Part shown: positions 22,416-29,319 of the stretch, one piece after another
Numbering within the stretch: the first letter of the stretch is position 1
Layout of the letters: each line of letters begins with the position of its first letter
Assembly: GCA_937892345.1 (NCBI GenBank)
Contig: CALAGF010000338.1
Location: 1-29,319, forward strand
Direction: 5' to 3'
Source: an uncultured Rhodocyclaceae bacterium
GTDB lineage: Bacteria; Pseudomonadota; Gammaproteobacteria; Burkholderiales; Rhodocyclaceae
Length of the DNA: 29,319 bases
Made by a program: the position numbers and the translations under genes
The notes under the pieces: generated by a model
The model's input: the letters and a program-made list of their open reading frames with translations, nothing else
Told to the model about the DNA's origin: nothing
Databases searched by the model: none

Positions 22416-23501
22416 GTGGGCTTCGATATATCCGCATTATTAAATCCCAAGGCCCGCCCATTGCTGGGGCTGGATATCAGTTCGTCCGCAGTAAAGATGG
22501 TCGAACTGACGGCCAACGGGAAAGACGGCTACCGAGTCGAGCGCTACACGATTGAGGTATTGCCGCGGGATGCCGTTTCCGATGGCAATATCACCAACCT
22601 CGAAGGTGTCGTTGATTGCGTCAAGCGTGCCTGGAAGCGTCTGGGTACTTCGACACGGAACGTCGCCATGGCGCTTCCCAGTTCGGCGGTGATTACCAAG
22701 AAAATTATCGTGCCGGCAGGCTTGCGCGATGACGAACTTGAAGCTCAGGTTGAGTCAGAGGCCAATCAGTACATCCCCTTCTCAATTGATGAGGTAAATC
22801 TCGATTTTCAGGTGATCGGTCCAGCCCCCTCTGTGCCGGGTGAGGTTGAGGTGCTGATCGCCGCATCCAAGAAGGAGCGGGTCGAGGACCGGGTTGCTGT
22901 TGCTGATGCGTCCGGCTTGAAAGCGGTCGTGGTCGAAATTGATTCATTTGCGACGCTGGCAGCGTTTGAGCTGATTGAGCGGCAGCTTCCCGATGCAGGG
23001 AAAAATCAGGTCGTTGCATTGCTTGATATTGGCGCAAACCTGATGAAGCTCTCGGTGATGCGTAACGGGCATCAGGTTTATTCGCGAGAACAGGCCTTTG
23101 GTGGTAGCCAGCTGACCTTGGATATTTCACGCCACTACGGCATGTCACTGGATGATGCGGAGTTGGCAAAGCGTGCCGGAAATTTGCCTGAAGGCTACGA
23201 AGCCGAGTTGCTGGCACCGTTCATGGAAAATTTGGCGCTTGAAGTGTCTCGTGCGCTGCAGTTTTTCTTCACTTCAACCCAATTCAATCAGGTTGATCAC
23301 ATTGTTCTGGCTGGTGGGTGTGCGGTCATTCCTGGTATTGACGAGATCGTAGCAACCCGCACGCAGGTGAATACCTTGGTTGCCAATCCGTTTGCCAACA
23401 TGGTGTTGTCAGAGCGGGTCAGGGCGCGTACTTTGCTCGCGGATTCGTCTGCACTGATGGTGGCCTGTGGTTTGGCCTTGCGGAGGTTTGACACAGCATG
23501 A
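22416..23501 (+). CDS. pilM: Type IV pilus assembly protein PilM
   Basis: The actin-like cytoplasmic ATPase of the type IV pilus alignment complex; it binds the N-terminus of PilN. It has 361 residues. The nucleotide-binding blocks of the actin fold are visible: LLGLDISSSAVKMVEL (17-31), LDIGAN (203-208) and VLAGGCAVIPG (298-307). The start is a non-ATG codon: GTG at 22416 or TTG at 22413, after a run of G (22407-22411) that can serve as ribosome binding site. I prefer GTG for spacing. Its stop overlaps the pilN start by four bases. The whole pilM-Q set is joined in this way. Confidence 0.95.
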   Translation: MGFDISALLNPKARPLLGLDISSSAVKMVELTANGKDGYRVERYTIEVLPRDAVSDGNITNLEGVVDCVKRAWKRLGTSTRNVAMALPSSAVITKKIIVPAGLRDDELEAQVESEANQYIPFSIDEVNLDFQVIGPAPSVPGEVEVLIAASKKERVEDRVAVADASGLKAVVVEIDSFATLAAFELIERQLPDAGKNQVVALLDIGANLMKLSVMRNGHQVYSREQAFGGSQLTLDISRHYGMSLDDAELAKRAGNLPEGYEAELLAPFMENLALEVSRALQFFFTSTQFNQVDHIVLAGGCAVIPGIDEIVATRTQVNTLVANPFANMVLSERVRARTLLADSSALMVACGLALRRFDTA

Positions 23502-24061
23502 TTCGTATCAACCTTTTACCGCATCGCGAAGAGGCGAGAAAGGCGAGGCGCGAGCAGTTTTTCGTCTTGGCCGGCTTGGTTGTCGCTCTCGCTGTTCTGG
23601 TGGCTTTTGGTGTCTATTCCATGATTAGCGGTCAAATCGCTACGCAGGAAGAGCAAAACAATTTTCTCAAGCAGGAAATTGCTTCTCTGGACAAGGAGCT
23701 TGATCAAATCAAGCGACTCAAGGAGCAGACCCAAGCCTTGCTGTCACGCAAGCAGGTGATTGAAGATCTTCAGCGTGATAGAGGGGAAACTGTTTATCTG
23801 TTGAGTGAATTAGTCAAAGAAGTTCCCGAGGGGGCTTATCTGACTTCAGTCAAGCAGGATGGGCTGGCAATTAGTGTTGCCGGCTATGCGCAGTCAAATG
23901 CCAGAATTTCGGCGCTGATGCGTAATATTGAGGGCTCATCATGGCTTGAAAGGCCGCAACTGGTAGAGTCGAAGGCGGTTATGTTGAATGGCAGGCGTGT
24001 CAATGAATTCAGTATGAATTTCTTGCTCACTAGAGTCGCTCCCGAAGGGGAAATTAAATGA
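23498..24061 (+). CDS. pilN: Type IV pilus assembly protein PilN
   Basis: An inner-membrane protein of 187 residues that links PilM to PilO. The cytoplasmic N-terminus MIRINLLPHREE is the conserved PilM-binding motif. One membrane helix spans about 22-44. A coiled coil follows (about 48-90, EEQNNFLKQEIASLDKELDQ), then a periplasmic ferredoxin-like domain with VPEGAYLTSVKQDG. It overlaps pilM and pilO by four bases on each side. Confidence 0.95.
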   Translation: MIRINLLPHREEARKARREQFFVLAGLVVALAVLVAFGVYSMISGQIATQEEQNNFLKQEIASLDKELDQIKRLKEQTQALLSRKQVIEDLQRDRGETVYLLSELVKEVPEGAYLTSVKQDGLAISVAGYAQSNARISALMRNIEGSSWLERPQLVESKAVMLNGRRVNEFSMNFLLTRVAPEGEIK

Positions 24062-24735
24062 GTGCCAAGGCTAAGGCAAGCTTGAACTCCATCGCCAAGT
24101 TTGATTTCAAGGCAGCGCTTGAAGAGTTCCAGTATCTCAACCCCAACGATCCGGGCTCTTGGCCTTTAATTCCCAAGACTGTGATTCTTGTTGGTGTTTT
24201 TATTCTGATCCTTGTGATGGGGTGGCTTCTCTTTTGGGGGGATCAGTGGGCTGATCTGGAAGCTAAGCAGCAGGAAGAGCAAACGCTAAAGCAGGATTAT
24301 CTTGTTAAAAAACGCCAAGCGGTAAACCTTGATCTTTACACGCAGCAATTGGCAGACATTGACCGTTCGTTCGGCGCTTTGCTCAAGCAGCTTCCTAATA
24401 AATCCGAAATCGAGGCCCTGCTGATCGAAGTCAATCAGGCGGGTCTTGGCCGTGGTTTGCAATTTGAATTGTTCAGGCCGGGACCTGAAGAAATCAAGGA
24501 TTTTTACGCCGAATTGCCGGTTACCGTGAAAATTAATGGCAGCTACCATGATATCGGAGCGTTTGCTGCTGATATTGCCAAGTTGCCTCGTATTGTGACG
24601 CTTAACAACATTGTTCTGGCGCCAGTCAAGGATAGTAGTGCTCTTACGCTGGATGCAGTAGTCAAGACCTTCCGTTATTTGGACGAGTCCGAGATTTCGC
24701 AGCAGAAGCGTCCTGAAAGTGGGGGTGCTAAGTGA
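24058..24735 (+). CDS. pilO: Type IV pilus assembly protein PilO
   Basis: Partner of PilN in the inner-membrane alignment complex, 225 residues. The cytoplasmic N-terminal tail (1-40, with FQYLNPNDPGSWPLIPK) is typical. The membrane helix is at about 41-60. A periplasmic coiled coil follows and then a ferredoxin-like domain with PVTVKINGSYHDIGAFAADI. The base composition is clearly more AT-rich than in the left half of the window. It overlaps pilN and pilP by four bases. Confidence 0.95.
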   Translation: MSAKAKASLNSIAKFDFKAALEEFQYLNPNDPGSWPLIPKTVILVGVFILILVMGWLLFWGDQWADLEAKQQEEQTLKQDYLVKKRQAVNLDLYTQQLADIDRSFGALLKQLPNKSEIEALLIEVNQAGLGRGLQFELFRPGPEEIKDFYAELPVTVKINGSYHDIGAFAADIAKLPRIVTLNNIVLAPVKDSSALTLDAVVKTFRYLDESEISQQKRPESGGAK

Positions 24736-25280
24736 AACGTCTACTATTGGTGATTGCCGGGTCACTGGCTTTAATAGGGTGTTCGGACGTAGATCATGGC
24801 GACCTACGGCAATGGATGGATGAAAATACCAAGGATATGCGCGGTCGGGTGCAACCTTTGCCTGAAGTGAAGGCGTATGTCCCGGTGCCCTATGACGTTT
24901 ACGGAATAACCGATCCATTCCGGCCTGGAAAAATTGAACCGGAAGGGCGAGGGAAGCTGGGCTCAGGTAAGGGTGGGGGGTTGCAGCCAGATTTCGAGGC
25001 TAGGGAGCTTCGAAATAATGTCCTTGAAAAGTATCCGCTGGAGTCGTTGACGATGATTGGTCGTTTGGTAATCAACAAGACACCCATGGCTGCAATACGC
25101 TTCGAGGATAAGGTGAAGCAGGTGAAGGTCGGAGATTACATTGGTCTGGATTTTGGTATGGTGACCGCGATTGCTGAAAATGAAGTGAAATTGCGGGAAT
25201 TGGTTCAGGATTCTGCCGGGGAATGGAGCGAACGAGAAAGCTCCTTACTCCTGCAGAGCAAGGAGGGAAGCAGCAAATGA
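24732..25280 (+). CDS. pilP: Type IV pilus lipoprotein PilP
   Basis: An inner-membrane lipoprotein of 182 residues that connects PilNO to the secretin PilQ. The signal ends in the lipobox LIGC with the lipidated C17. A flexible segment follows, with YGITDPFRPGKIE, the conserved DPF motif. The C-terminal beta domain has LESLTMIGRLVINKTPMAAI and KVGDYIGLDFGMVTAI. It overlaps pilO and pilQ by four bases. Confidence 0.95.
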   Translation: MKRLLLVIAGSLALIGCSDVDHGDLRQWMDENTKDMRGRVQPLPEVKAYVPVPYDVYGITDPFRPGKIEPEGRGKLGSGKGGGLQPDFEARELRNNVLEKYPLESLTMIGRLVINKTPMAAIRFEDKVKQVKVGDYIGLDFGMVTAIAENEVKLRELVQDSAGEWSERESSLLLQSKEGSSK

Positions 25281-27445
25281 ATTTCGTAAAGTATGTCGTA
25301 TTTGCCGCTTCGGCCTGGATGGCGATTGCCGCCCCTGTTACCGCCCAAACAACGGCTGCGAACTCGATTGAGGCCGTTAACGTTTCCGGGCAAGGGTCCG
25401 ATATCGCAATCAAAATCGATTTGAAAGAGGCGCTTTCTGCCCCGCCTCCTGGCTTTGCAGTCGCAAACCCAGCCAAAATCGCTTTTGATTTCTCTTCAAC
25501 CGCAAATTCACTGGGGCGAACTTCGGAAATCCTCAATCAAGGTGACTTGAGGAGTATGAATGTTGTTCAGGTCGCAGATCGGACGCGCTTGGTGCTCAAT
25601 CTTGTAAGGAACATGAATTACAAGACCCGTCTGGAAGGTAAGGCGCTATATATCACCCTCTCTCCAATTGAGCGGATATCCGATGTTGCTGCAGGGCGAA
25701 CCATGCGCTTTGCTGAAGAAAGTTTGATAGGAGCGAAGCATGCTCTGAAGGATGTCGTCTTCCGTCGCGGGAAAGATGGCGAAGGCCGTGTTGTTGTTGA
25801 TCTCAGCGATTCAGGTACCGGAATCGATGTGCGTCAACAAGGGGCCAAGTTGGTTGTTGATTTCCTTAAAACATCCGTTCCAGATAGCCTGCGCCGTAAT
25901 TTGGATGTTACCGATTTTGCGACGCCGGTGATGTCGGTCACTACAACTGCCATCGGAGAAAATGTCCGGATGGTAATTACTCCCAAAGGCTTGTGGGAGC
26001 ACAATGCCTATCAGACTGACAACCAGTTCGTGGTTGAGGTTAAAAAGGTAATAGAGGATCCAAATAAGCTGGTTCAGGGGACAAAGGTGGGGTATCAAGG
26101 GCCACGTGTAAGTATCAATTACCAAAACGGCGATGTCAGGGCATTGTTGAGACTGATGGCTGAGGAATTGGGCTTGAATGCCGTAATTTCGGAGACGGTT
26201 ACCGGAACTACCACGCTGGTATTGAAGGATGTGCCGGCAGATCAGGTGATAGACATTATCTTCCGCCAGAAGGGTCTGGATATGCGGAAAAGCGATAGCA
26301 TCGTCATGATCGCGCCGCGTGACGAGATTGCAACCCGCGAGAAGCTGGAGTTTGAATCCAAGCAGCAGTTGAACGACCTTGAGCCGTTGAAGTCGGAGCA
26401 GTTCCAGCTCAATTATCAAAAGGCGGAAGCGGTCGCCAAATTATTGGCAGGCTTGTCGCCACTTGATGGAGCACAAAACAGCACCGACTCTAAAGCGCTT
26501 CGAATGCTGAGCAAGCGGGGTAGTGTCATCTCTGACAGTCAAACGAATCTGTTGTTCATCAACGATATTCCTTCGAAGCTGGAGGAAATTCGAGGGTTCA
26601 TTCGTGCTATCGATATTGGTGCGCGTCAAGTGATGATTGAGGCTCGCGTGGTTGAGGCAAACGATGACTTTAACAAGTCCATTGGAGCAAAGCTGGGATT
26701 TATCAACTCCAATAGAGCTAACTTGGGTAGCGGAGTGAACTTGATTGGAGGGAGCGTCAAGCCGGGTACCTCGACAACGACCTATGAAAATGGTGTTGCA
26801 AAGACAACGGAGACTTCTGCCTCACTAACTCAAACGCCGCTGGTAGGCATCAATCTGCCCTCCTATGCTTCGACTGGTGGGACGATGGCATTTTCACTAT
26901 TTAATGCTGCTGCAACACGAATTCTCAACATGGAAATAGCGGCTTTGCAAACAGATGGGATTGGTAAGCTTGTGTCCAGCCCTAGGGTGATTACAGCCAA
27001 TAATGTCAAAGCAAAGATTGAGGACGGAACGGAAATTCCCTATGTGACTACGCAAAATAGTGGTGGATCGGTTACTCAGACCGTCAGTTTCAAACCAGCT
27101 AAGCTTTCCTTGGAAGCGACCCCGCAAATCACGCCGGAGGGGACCGTCAAAATGGCACTGGTTGTGAAAAAAGAAGAGGCTGACTGGACTCATGCTGTTT
27201 TGGGAAATCCGCCGATTAAGAGCTCTGTTGTGGAAACCAATGTGGTTGTCGAAAATGGCGGGACTGTCGTGGTTGGCGGTGTTTATGTCACGAATAATCA
27301 GAGTTCGGTGGAAAAAGTGCCCTTGTTAGGCGATATCCCGTTTTTGGGCTGGATGTTTAAATACAAAAATGATTTGGGTAAACGCAGAGAATTGCTGATT
27401 TTCATTACGCCACGCATCATTTCCGACAAGCTGCGCGTCGATTGA
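25277..27445 (+). CDS. pilQ: Type IV pilus secretin PilQ
   Basis: The outer-membrane ring through which the pilus fibre passes, 722 residues. A signal peptide ends near residue 23 (PVTAQTTA). Two AMIN domains, which bind peptidoglycan, follow at about 30-120 and 150-250. An STN/N0 domain (ISETVTGTTTLVLKDVPADQ) is next, then an N1 domain with FINDIPSKLEEIRGFIRAID. The secretin domain ends with the signature VPLLGDIPFLGWMFKYK and ELLIFITPRII. The start ATG 25277 overlaps the pilP stop. A strong terminator follows at 27466-27496. Confidence 0.96.
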   Translation: MNFVKYVVFAASAWMAIAAPVTAQTTAANSIEAVNVSGQGSDIAIKIDLKEALSAPPPGFAVANPAKIAFDFSSTANSLGRTSEILNQGDLRSMNVVQVADRTRLVLNLVRNMNYKTRLEGKALYITLSPIERISDVAAGRTMRFAEESLIGAKHALKDVVFRRGKDGEGRVVVDLSDSGTGIDVRQQGAKLVVDFLKTSVPDSLRRNLDVTDFATPVMSVTTTAIGENVRMVITPKGLWEHNAYQTDNQFVVEVKKVIEDPNKLVQGTKVGYQGPRVSINYQNGDVRALLRLMAEELGLNAVISETVTGTTTLVLKDVPADQVIDIIFRQKGLDMRKSDSIVMIAPRDEIATREKLEFESKQQLNDLEPLKSEQFQLNYQKAEAVAKLLAGLSPLDGAQNSTDSKALRMLSKRGSVISDSQTNLLFINDIPSKLEEIRGFIRAIDIGARQVMIEARVVEANDDFNKSIGAKLGFINSNRANLGSGVNLIGGSVKPGTSTTTYENGVAKTTETSASLTQTPLVGINLPSYASTGGTMAFSLFNAAATRILNMEIAALQTDGIGKLVSSPRVITANNVKAKIEDGTEIPYVTTQNSGGSVTQTVSFKPAKLSLEATPQITPEGTVKMALVVKKEEADWTHAVLGNPPIKSSVVETNVVVENGGTVVVGGVYVTNNQSSVEKVPLLGDIPFLGWMFKYKNDLGKRRELLIFITPRIISDKLRVD

Positions 27446-27465
27446 TCGTTGGGCCAAAAAGCATC

Positions 27466-27496
27466 AAAAAGGGGTGGCGTTATCCACCCCTTTTTT
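27466..27496 (+). terminator. Intrinsic terminator of the pil operon
   Basis: GGGGTGG (27471-27477) pairs with CCACCCC (27484-27490) around the loop CGTTAT. A5 precedes it and T6 follows (27491-27496). It is nearly symmetrical and could also work on the other strand. It lies 20 bases after the pilQ stop. Confidence 0.92.
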
Positions 27497-27522
27497 GTTG
27501 TAGCAACAGAGTCGGCTAAAAT
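27495..27522 (+). promoter_or_regulatory. Possible promoter of aroK-aroB
   Basis: TTGTTG (27495-27500) emerges from the terminator's T-run. After a 16-base spacer comes TAAAAT (27517-27522). The expected start point, near 27529, falls on the first codons of aroK, so a leaderless mRNA is possible. Confidence 0.45.
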
Positions 27523-28071
27523 GTGTCGGTGAATCCGCAAACCAATATCTATCTTATCGGCCTGATGGGGGCTGGTAAAACAACCGTGGGGCGCCAGCTG
27601 GCGAAAAAGCTGGGTCGCCCATTTTACGATTCCGATCATGAAGTTGTTGAAAGAACCGGCGTTCCCATTCCTACAATCTTCGAAATCGAGGGTGAATCGG
27701 GTTTCCGAAAGCGTGAATCGCAGACAATTGCGGCGCTGACATCGCAAGAAGGGATTGTGATGGCTACCGGAGGGGGGGCCGTGCTCGATGAGGAAAATCG
27801 TCGAAACATGCACGCTACCGGCTGGGTTGTTTATCTGAATGTGCCACCTATCATGCTGTTTCAGCGAACCAGGAATGATCGGAACCGGCCGCTATTGCAG
27901 GTGAGTGATCCCTTGGCCAGGTTGGAAGAGCTCCACCAGAAGCGTGATCCACTGTACCGAGAAACTGCTCACATCGTTGTGAGTGGTGGGCAGCTCGTAG
28001 CCTCGGGCGTTGTGAACTACCTGTTGAAGGAATTTTCCGAACAATGCAAGCAAGCATCAAAGCATCTCTGA
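27523..28071 (+). CDS. aroK: Shikimate kinase
   Basis: Phosphorylates shikimate with ATP in the pathway to aromatic amino acids. It has 182 residues from GTG 27523, or two fewer from GTG 27529. The P-loop is [11 protein letters not shown], followed by the shikimate-binding aspartate in FYDSDHEV, the arginine block [10 protein letters not shown], and the GGGAV motif ([12 protein letters not shown]). The lid has RNDRNRPLL and the family's RDPLYRE block is near the end. No ribosome binding site is visible, because the start follows directly on a possible -10 box. aroB overlaps its 3' end by 28 bases. The pilQ-aroK-aroB order is widely conserved. Confidence 0.95.
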   Translation: MSVNPQTNIYLIGLMGAGKTTVGRQLAKKLGRPFYDSDHEVVERTGVPIPTIFEIEGESGFRKRESQTIAALTSQEGIVMATGGGAVLDEENRRNMHATGWVVYLNVPPIMLFQRTRNDRNRPLLQVSDPLARLEELHQKRDPLYRETAHIVVSGGQLVASGVVNYLLKEFSEQCKQASKHL

Positions 28072-29141
28072 CGGTAGAACTTGCCGAAAGGCGTTATCCG
28101 ATCCACATGGCGCGCGGGCTATTGTTGCAAGGGGATATTTTTGCAACGCATATCCATGCCAAAAAAGCGGTTGTAGTGACGAACACCACGGTAGCGCCGT
28201 TGTATCTGGAAGTATTGCGGTCTACCCTCGAAAATATCGGCATTTCAGTAATACCGGTGATTCTTCCTGATGGTGAAGCCTTCAAGAACTGGGAAACGCT
28301 CAATAAGATTTTCGATGTCTTGCTGGAAAGTCGTTGTGAGCGCAAAACCCCGTTGATTGCCTTGGGTGGCGGGGTGATCGGAGACATGGGCGGGTTTGCT
28401 GCTGCTTGTTATCAGCGGGGTATGCCATTTTTACAAGTACCTACGACCCTGTTGTCACAGGTCGACTCGTCAGTAGGCGGCAAAACGGCAATCAACCATC
28501 CGCTCGGGAAAAACATGATCGGAGCGTTTTACCAGCCGGGGGTTGTCGTGGCGGATATCGCAACGCTGGATACCTTGCCGGACAGGGAACTGTCCGCCGG
28601 ATTGGCTGAGGTTATCAAGTATGGCTTGATACGCGATTTTCCTTTTTTTGAGTGGCTCGAGCTGAATATGGAACGGCTTCTTGCGCGCGATGAAGGGGCG
28701 TTAATCGAGGCGGTCCGTAGGTCGTGCCAAAACAAGGCAGAAGTCGTAGCCGCCGACGAGCGGGAAACGGGTGAGCGAGCGTTGCTGAATCTGGGGCACA
28801 CCTTTGGGCATGCGATTGAAACAGGGTTGGGCTATGGCGAATGCTTGCATGGTGAGGCTGTGGCTGCCGGCACACTAATTGCTGCCCAATTGTCGTGCGA
28901 TCTGTCCTGGATCAGCGCTGAGCAGGTAGCACGAATCGAAGCGATTCATTTGCGAGCAGGATTACCCGTTCGTGCCGCGAAACTTGGTGTTGAGCGCTAT
29001 ATGGAACTGATGAGCCACGACAAAAAAGTTGAGGATGGCAAATTGCGATTGGTTTTGCTCAAGGATATTGGCCAGGCGGTTGTTTTTGATGGCGCAACCG
29101 CAGCCCAGATCGGTGCGGCGATTGAGGCTCGATGCACTTGA
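28044..29141 (+). CDS. aroB: 3-dehydroquinate synthase
   Basis: Converts DAHP to 3-dehydroquinate, the second step of the shikimate pathway, using NAD and a divalent metal. It has 365 residues, the usual length. The NAD-binding block is [15 protein letters not shown], followed by [18 protein letters not shown] and [11 protein letters not shown]. The metal ligands are in AEVIKYG (Glu), [12 protein letters not shown] (His) and LHGEAVAAG (His). The ATG at 28044 lies inside the end of aroK, so the two are translationally coupled. No terminator follows at once; one lies about 100 bases on at 29244-29278, after a new promoter. Confidence 0.97.
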   Translation: MQASIKASLTVELAERRYPIHMARGLLLQGDIFATHIHAKKAVVVTNTTVAPLYLEVLRSTLENIGISVIPVILPDGEAFKNWETLNKIFDVLLESRCERKTPLIALGGGVIGDMGGFAAACYQRGMPFLQVPTTLLSQVDSSVGGKTAINHPLGKNMIGAFYQPGVVVADIATLDTLPDRELSAGLAEVIKYGLIRDFPFFEWLELNMERLLARDEGALIEAVRRSCQNKAEVVAADERETGERALLNLGHTFGHAIETGLGYGECLHGEAVAAGTLIAAQLSCDLSWISAEQVARIEAIHLRAGLPVRAAKLGVERYMELMSHDKKVEDGKLRLVLLKDIGQAVVFDGATAAQIGAAIEARCT

Positions 29142-29189
29142 AAAGGGCTCGTTTGGCAATCTATTGTAGGGATGTTGCGGTGCAGTATC

Positions 29190-29218
29190 TTGAATTGACT
29201 AGGGTTTGCCAGTATATT
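29190..29218 (+). promoter_or_regulatory. Strong sigma-70 promoter ahead of the next operon
   Basis: TTGAAT (29190-29195), exactly 17 bases, TATATT (29213-29218). The start point would be near 29225. The gene it serves begins beyond the window; a GAAGGA ribosome-binding-like sequence at 29311-29316 suggests that its start codon lies within the next few bases. Confidence 0.7.
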
Positions 29219-29243
29219 TAATGGTTGCCTCTATTTTTCGTAC

Positions 29244-29278
29244 AGGCCGAAGCGAAGCATGATCAGCTCGGCTTTTTT
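29244..29278 (+). terminator. Intrinsic terminator or attenuator downstream of the promoter
   Basis: GCCG-A-AGC (29246-29253, the A bulged) pairs with GCTCGGC (29266-29272) around a 12-base loop, followed by T6 (29273-29278). It could end the aroKB transcript. It also lies only about 20-25 bases after the expected start from the promoter at 29190-29218, so it may attenuate that transcript. Confidence 0.65.
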
Positions 29279-29283
29279 CATCA

Positions 29284-29304
29284 TTGGCCAGGATGTTGGC
29301 CAGG
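29284..29304 (+). repeat. Short direct repeat in the leader of the next gene
   Basis: TTGGCCAGG occurs at 29284-29292 and again at 29296-29304, three bases apart. Each copy contains the palindrome TGGCCA, so the two copies can also pair with each other as a small hairpin. Confidence 0.5.
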
Positions 29305-29319
29305 TTATTTGAAGGAACG

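Noticed and set aside
1..29319. CRISPR arrays, tRNA or rRNA genes, insertion sequences, phage or toxin-antitoxin genes
   Set aside because: None seen on either strand; the window is filled with core genes and short intergenic gaps.

Overview
The window looks like a chromosomal core region of a betaproteobacterium, most likely of the Rhodocyclales (Dechloromonas/Azonexus-like). Reasons: an SAH riboswitch in front of ahcY, the orders dapF-DUF484-xerC, lptM-lysA-hslR and pilMNOPQ-aroK-aroB, and a GC-rich base composition. The genus is an inference. I see no tRNA, rRNA, CRISPR array, insertion sequence or phage gene. No stretch longer than 300 bases lacks a gene.

Layout. (1) 1-3087, minus strand: start of ahcY behind a clear SAH riboswitch, a 75-residue unknown protein, an HD-GYP c-di-GMP phosphodiesterase, and metK with its terminator and a structured leader. 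metK makes SAM and ahcY removes SAH, so this is an activated-methyl-cycle locus. (2) 3179-7921, plus strand: two lipid A acyltransferase paralogues and a GNAT enzyme in overlapping frames, then dapF, a DUF484 gene and xerC. (3) 7989-8265: a single gene for a 50-residue, very basic protein with its own near-consensus promoter and a strong terminator. (4) 8295-13490: the rRNA methyltransferase rlmI, followed by a probable zinc-uptake cluster of a His/Cys-containing small exported protein, a His-rich outer-membrane porin, and an ABC binding protein, ATPase and permease. (5) 13557-16783: a protein with a tandemly duplicated helical-STAS module, then the HslV/HslU protease. (6) 16866-19931: an AEC-family transporter, convergent with lptM-lysA-hslR, and cyaY divergent from lptM. 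(7) 19932-22259, minus strand: the class A penicillin-binding protein PBP1A. (8) Divergent from it, pilMNOPQ (type IV pilus alignment complex and secretin), a terminator, then aroK and aroB (shikimate pathway). (9) The last 130 bases hold a good promoter and, about 25 bases after its expected start point, an intrinsic terminator, ahead of a gene beginning beyond the window.

Most genes in a group overlap by four bases (ATGA, GTGA or TTGA), which points to operons with coupled translation.

The most interesting signals are regulatory RNAs and less-described proteins: (a) the ahcY leader, where a complete three-stem switching mechanism can be read from the sequence; (b) the metK leader, with two sets of mutually exclusive stems and no riboswitch class that I recognise; (c) the promoter-terminator pair at the right end; (d) the duplicated helical-STAS protein; (e) the 50-residue basic protein; and (f) the His-rich porin next to the metal ABC transporter.
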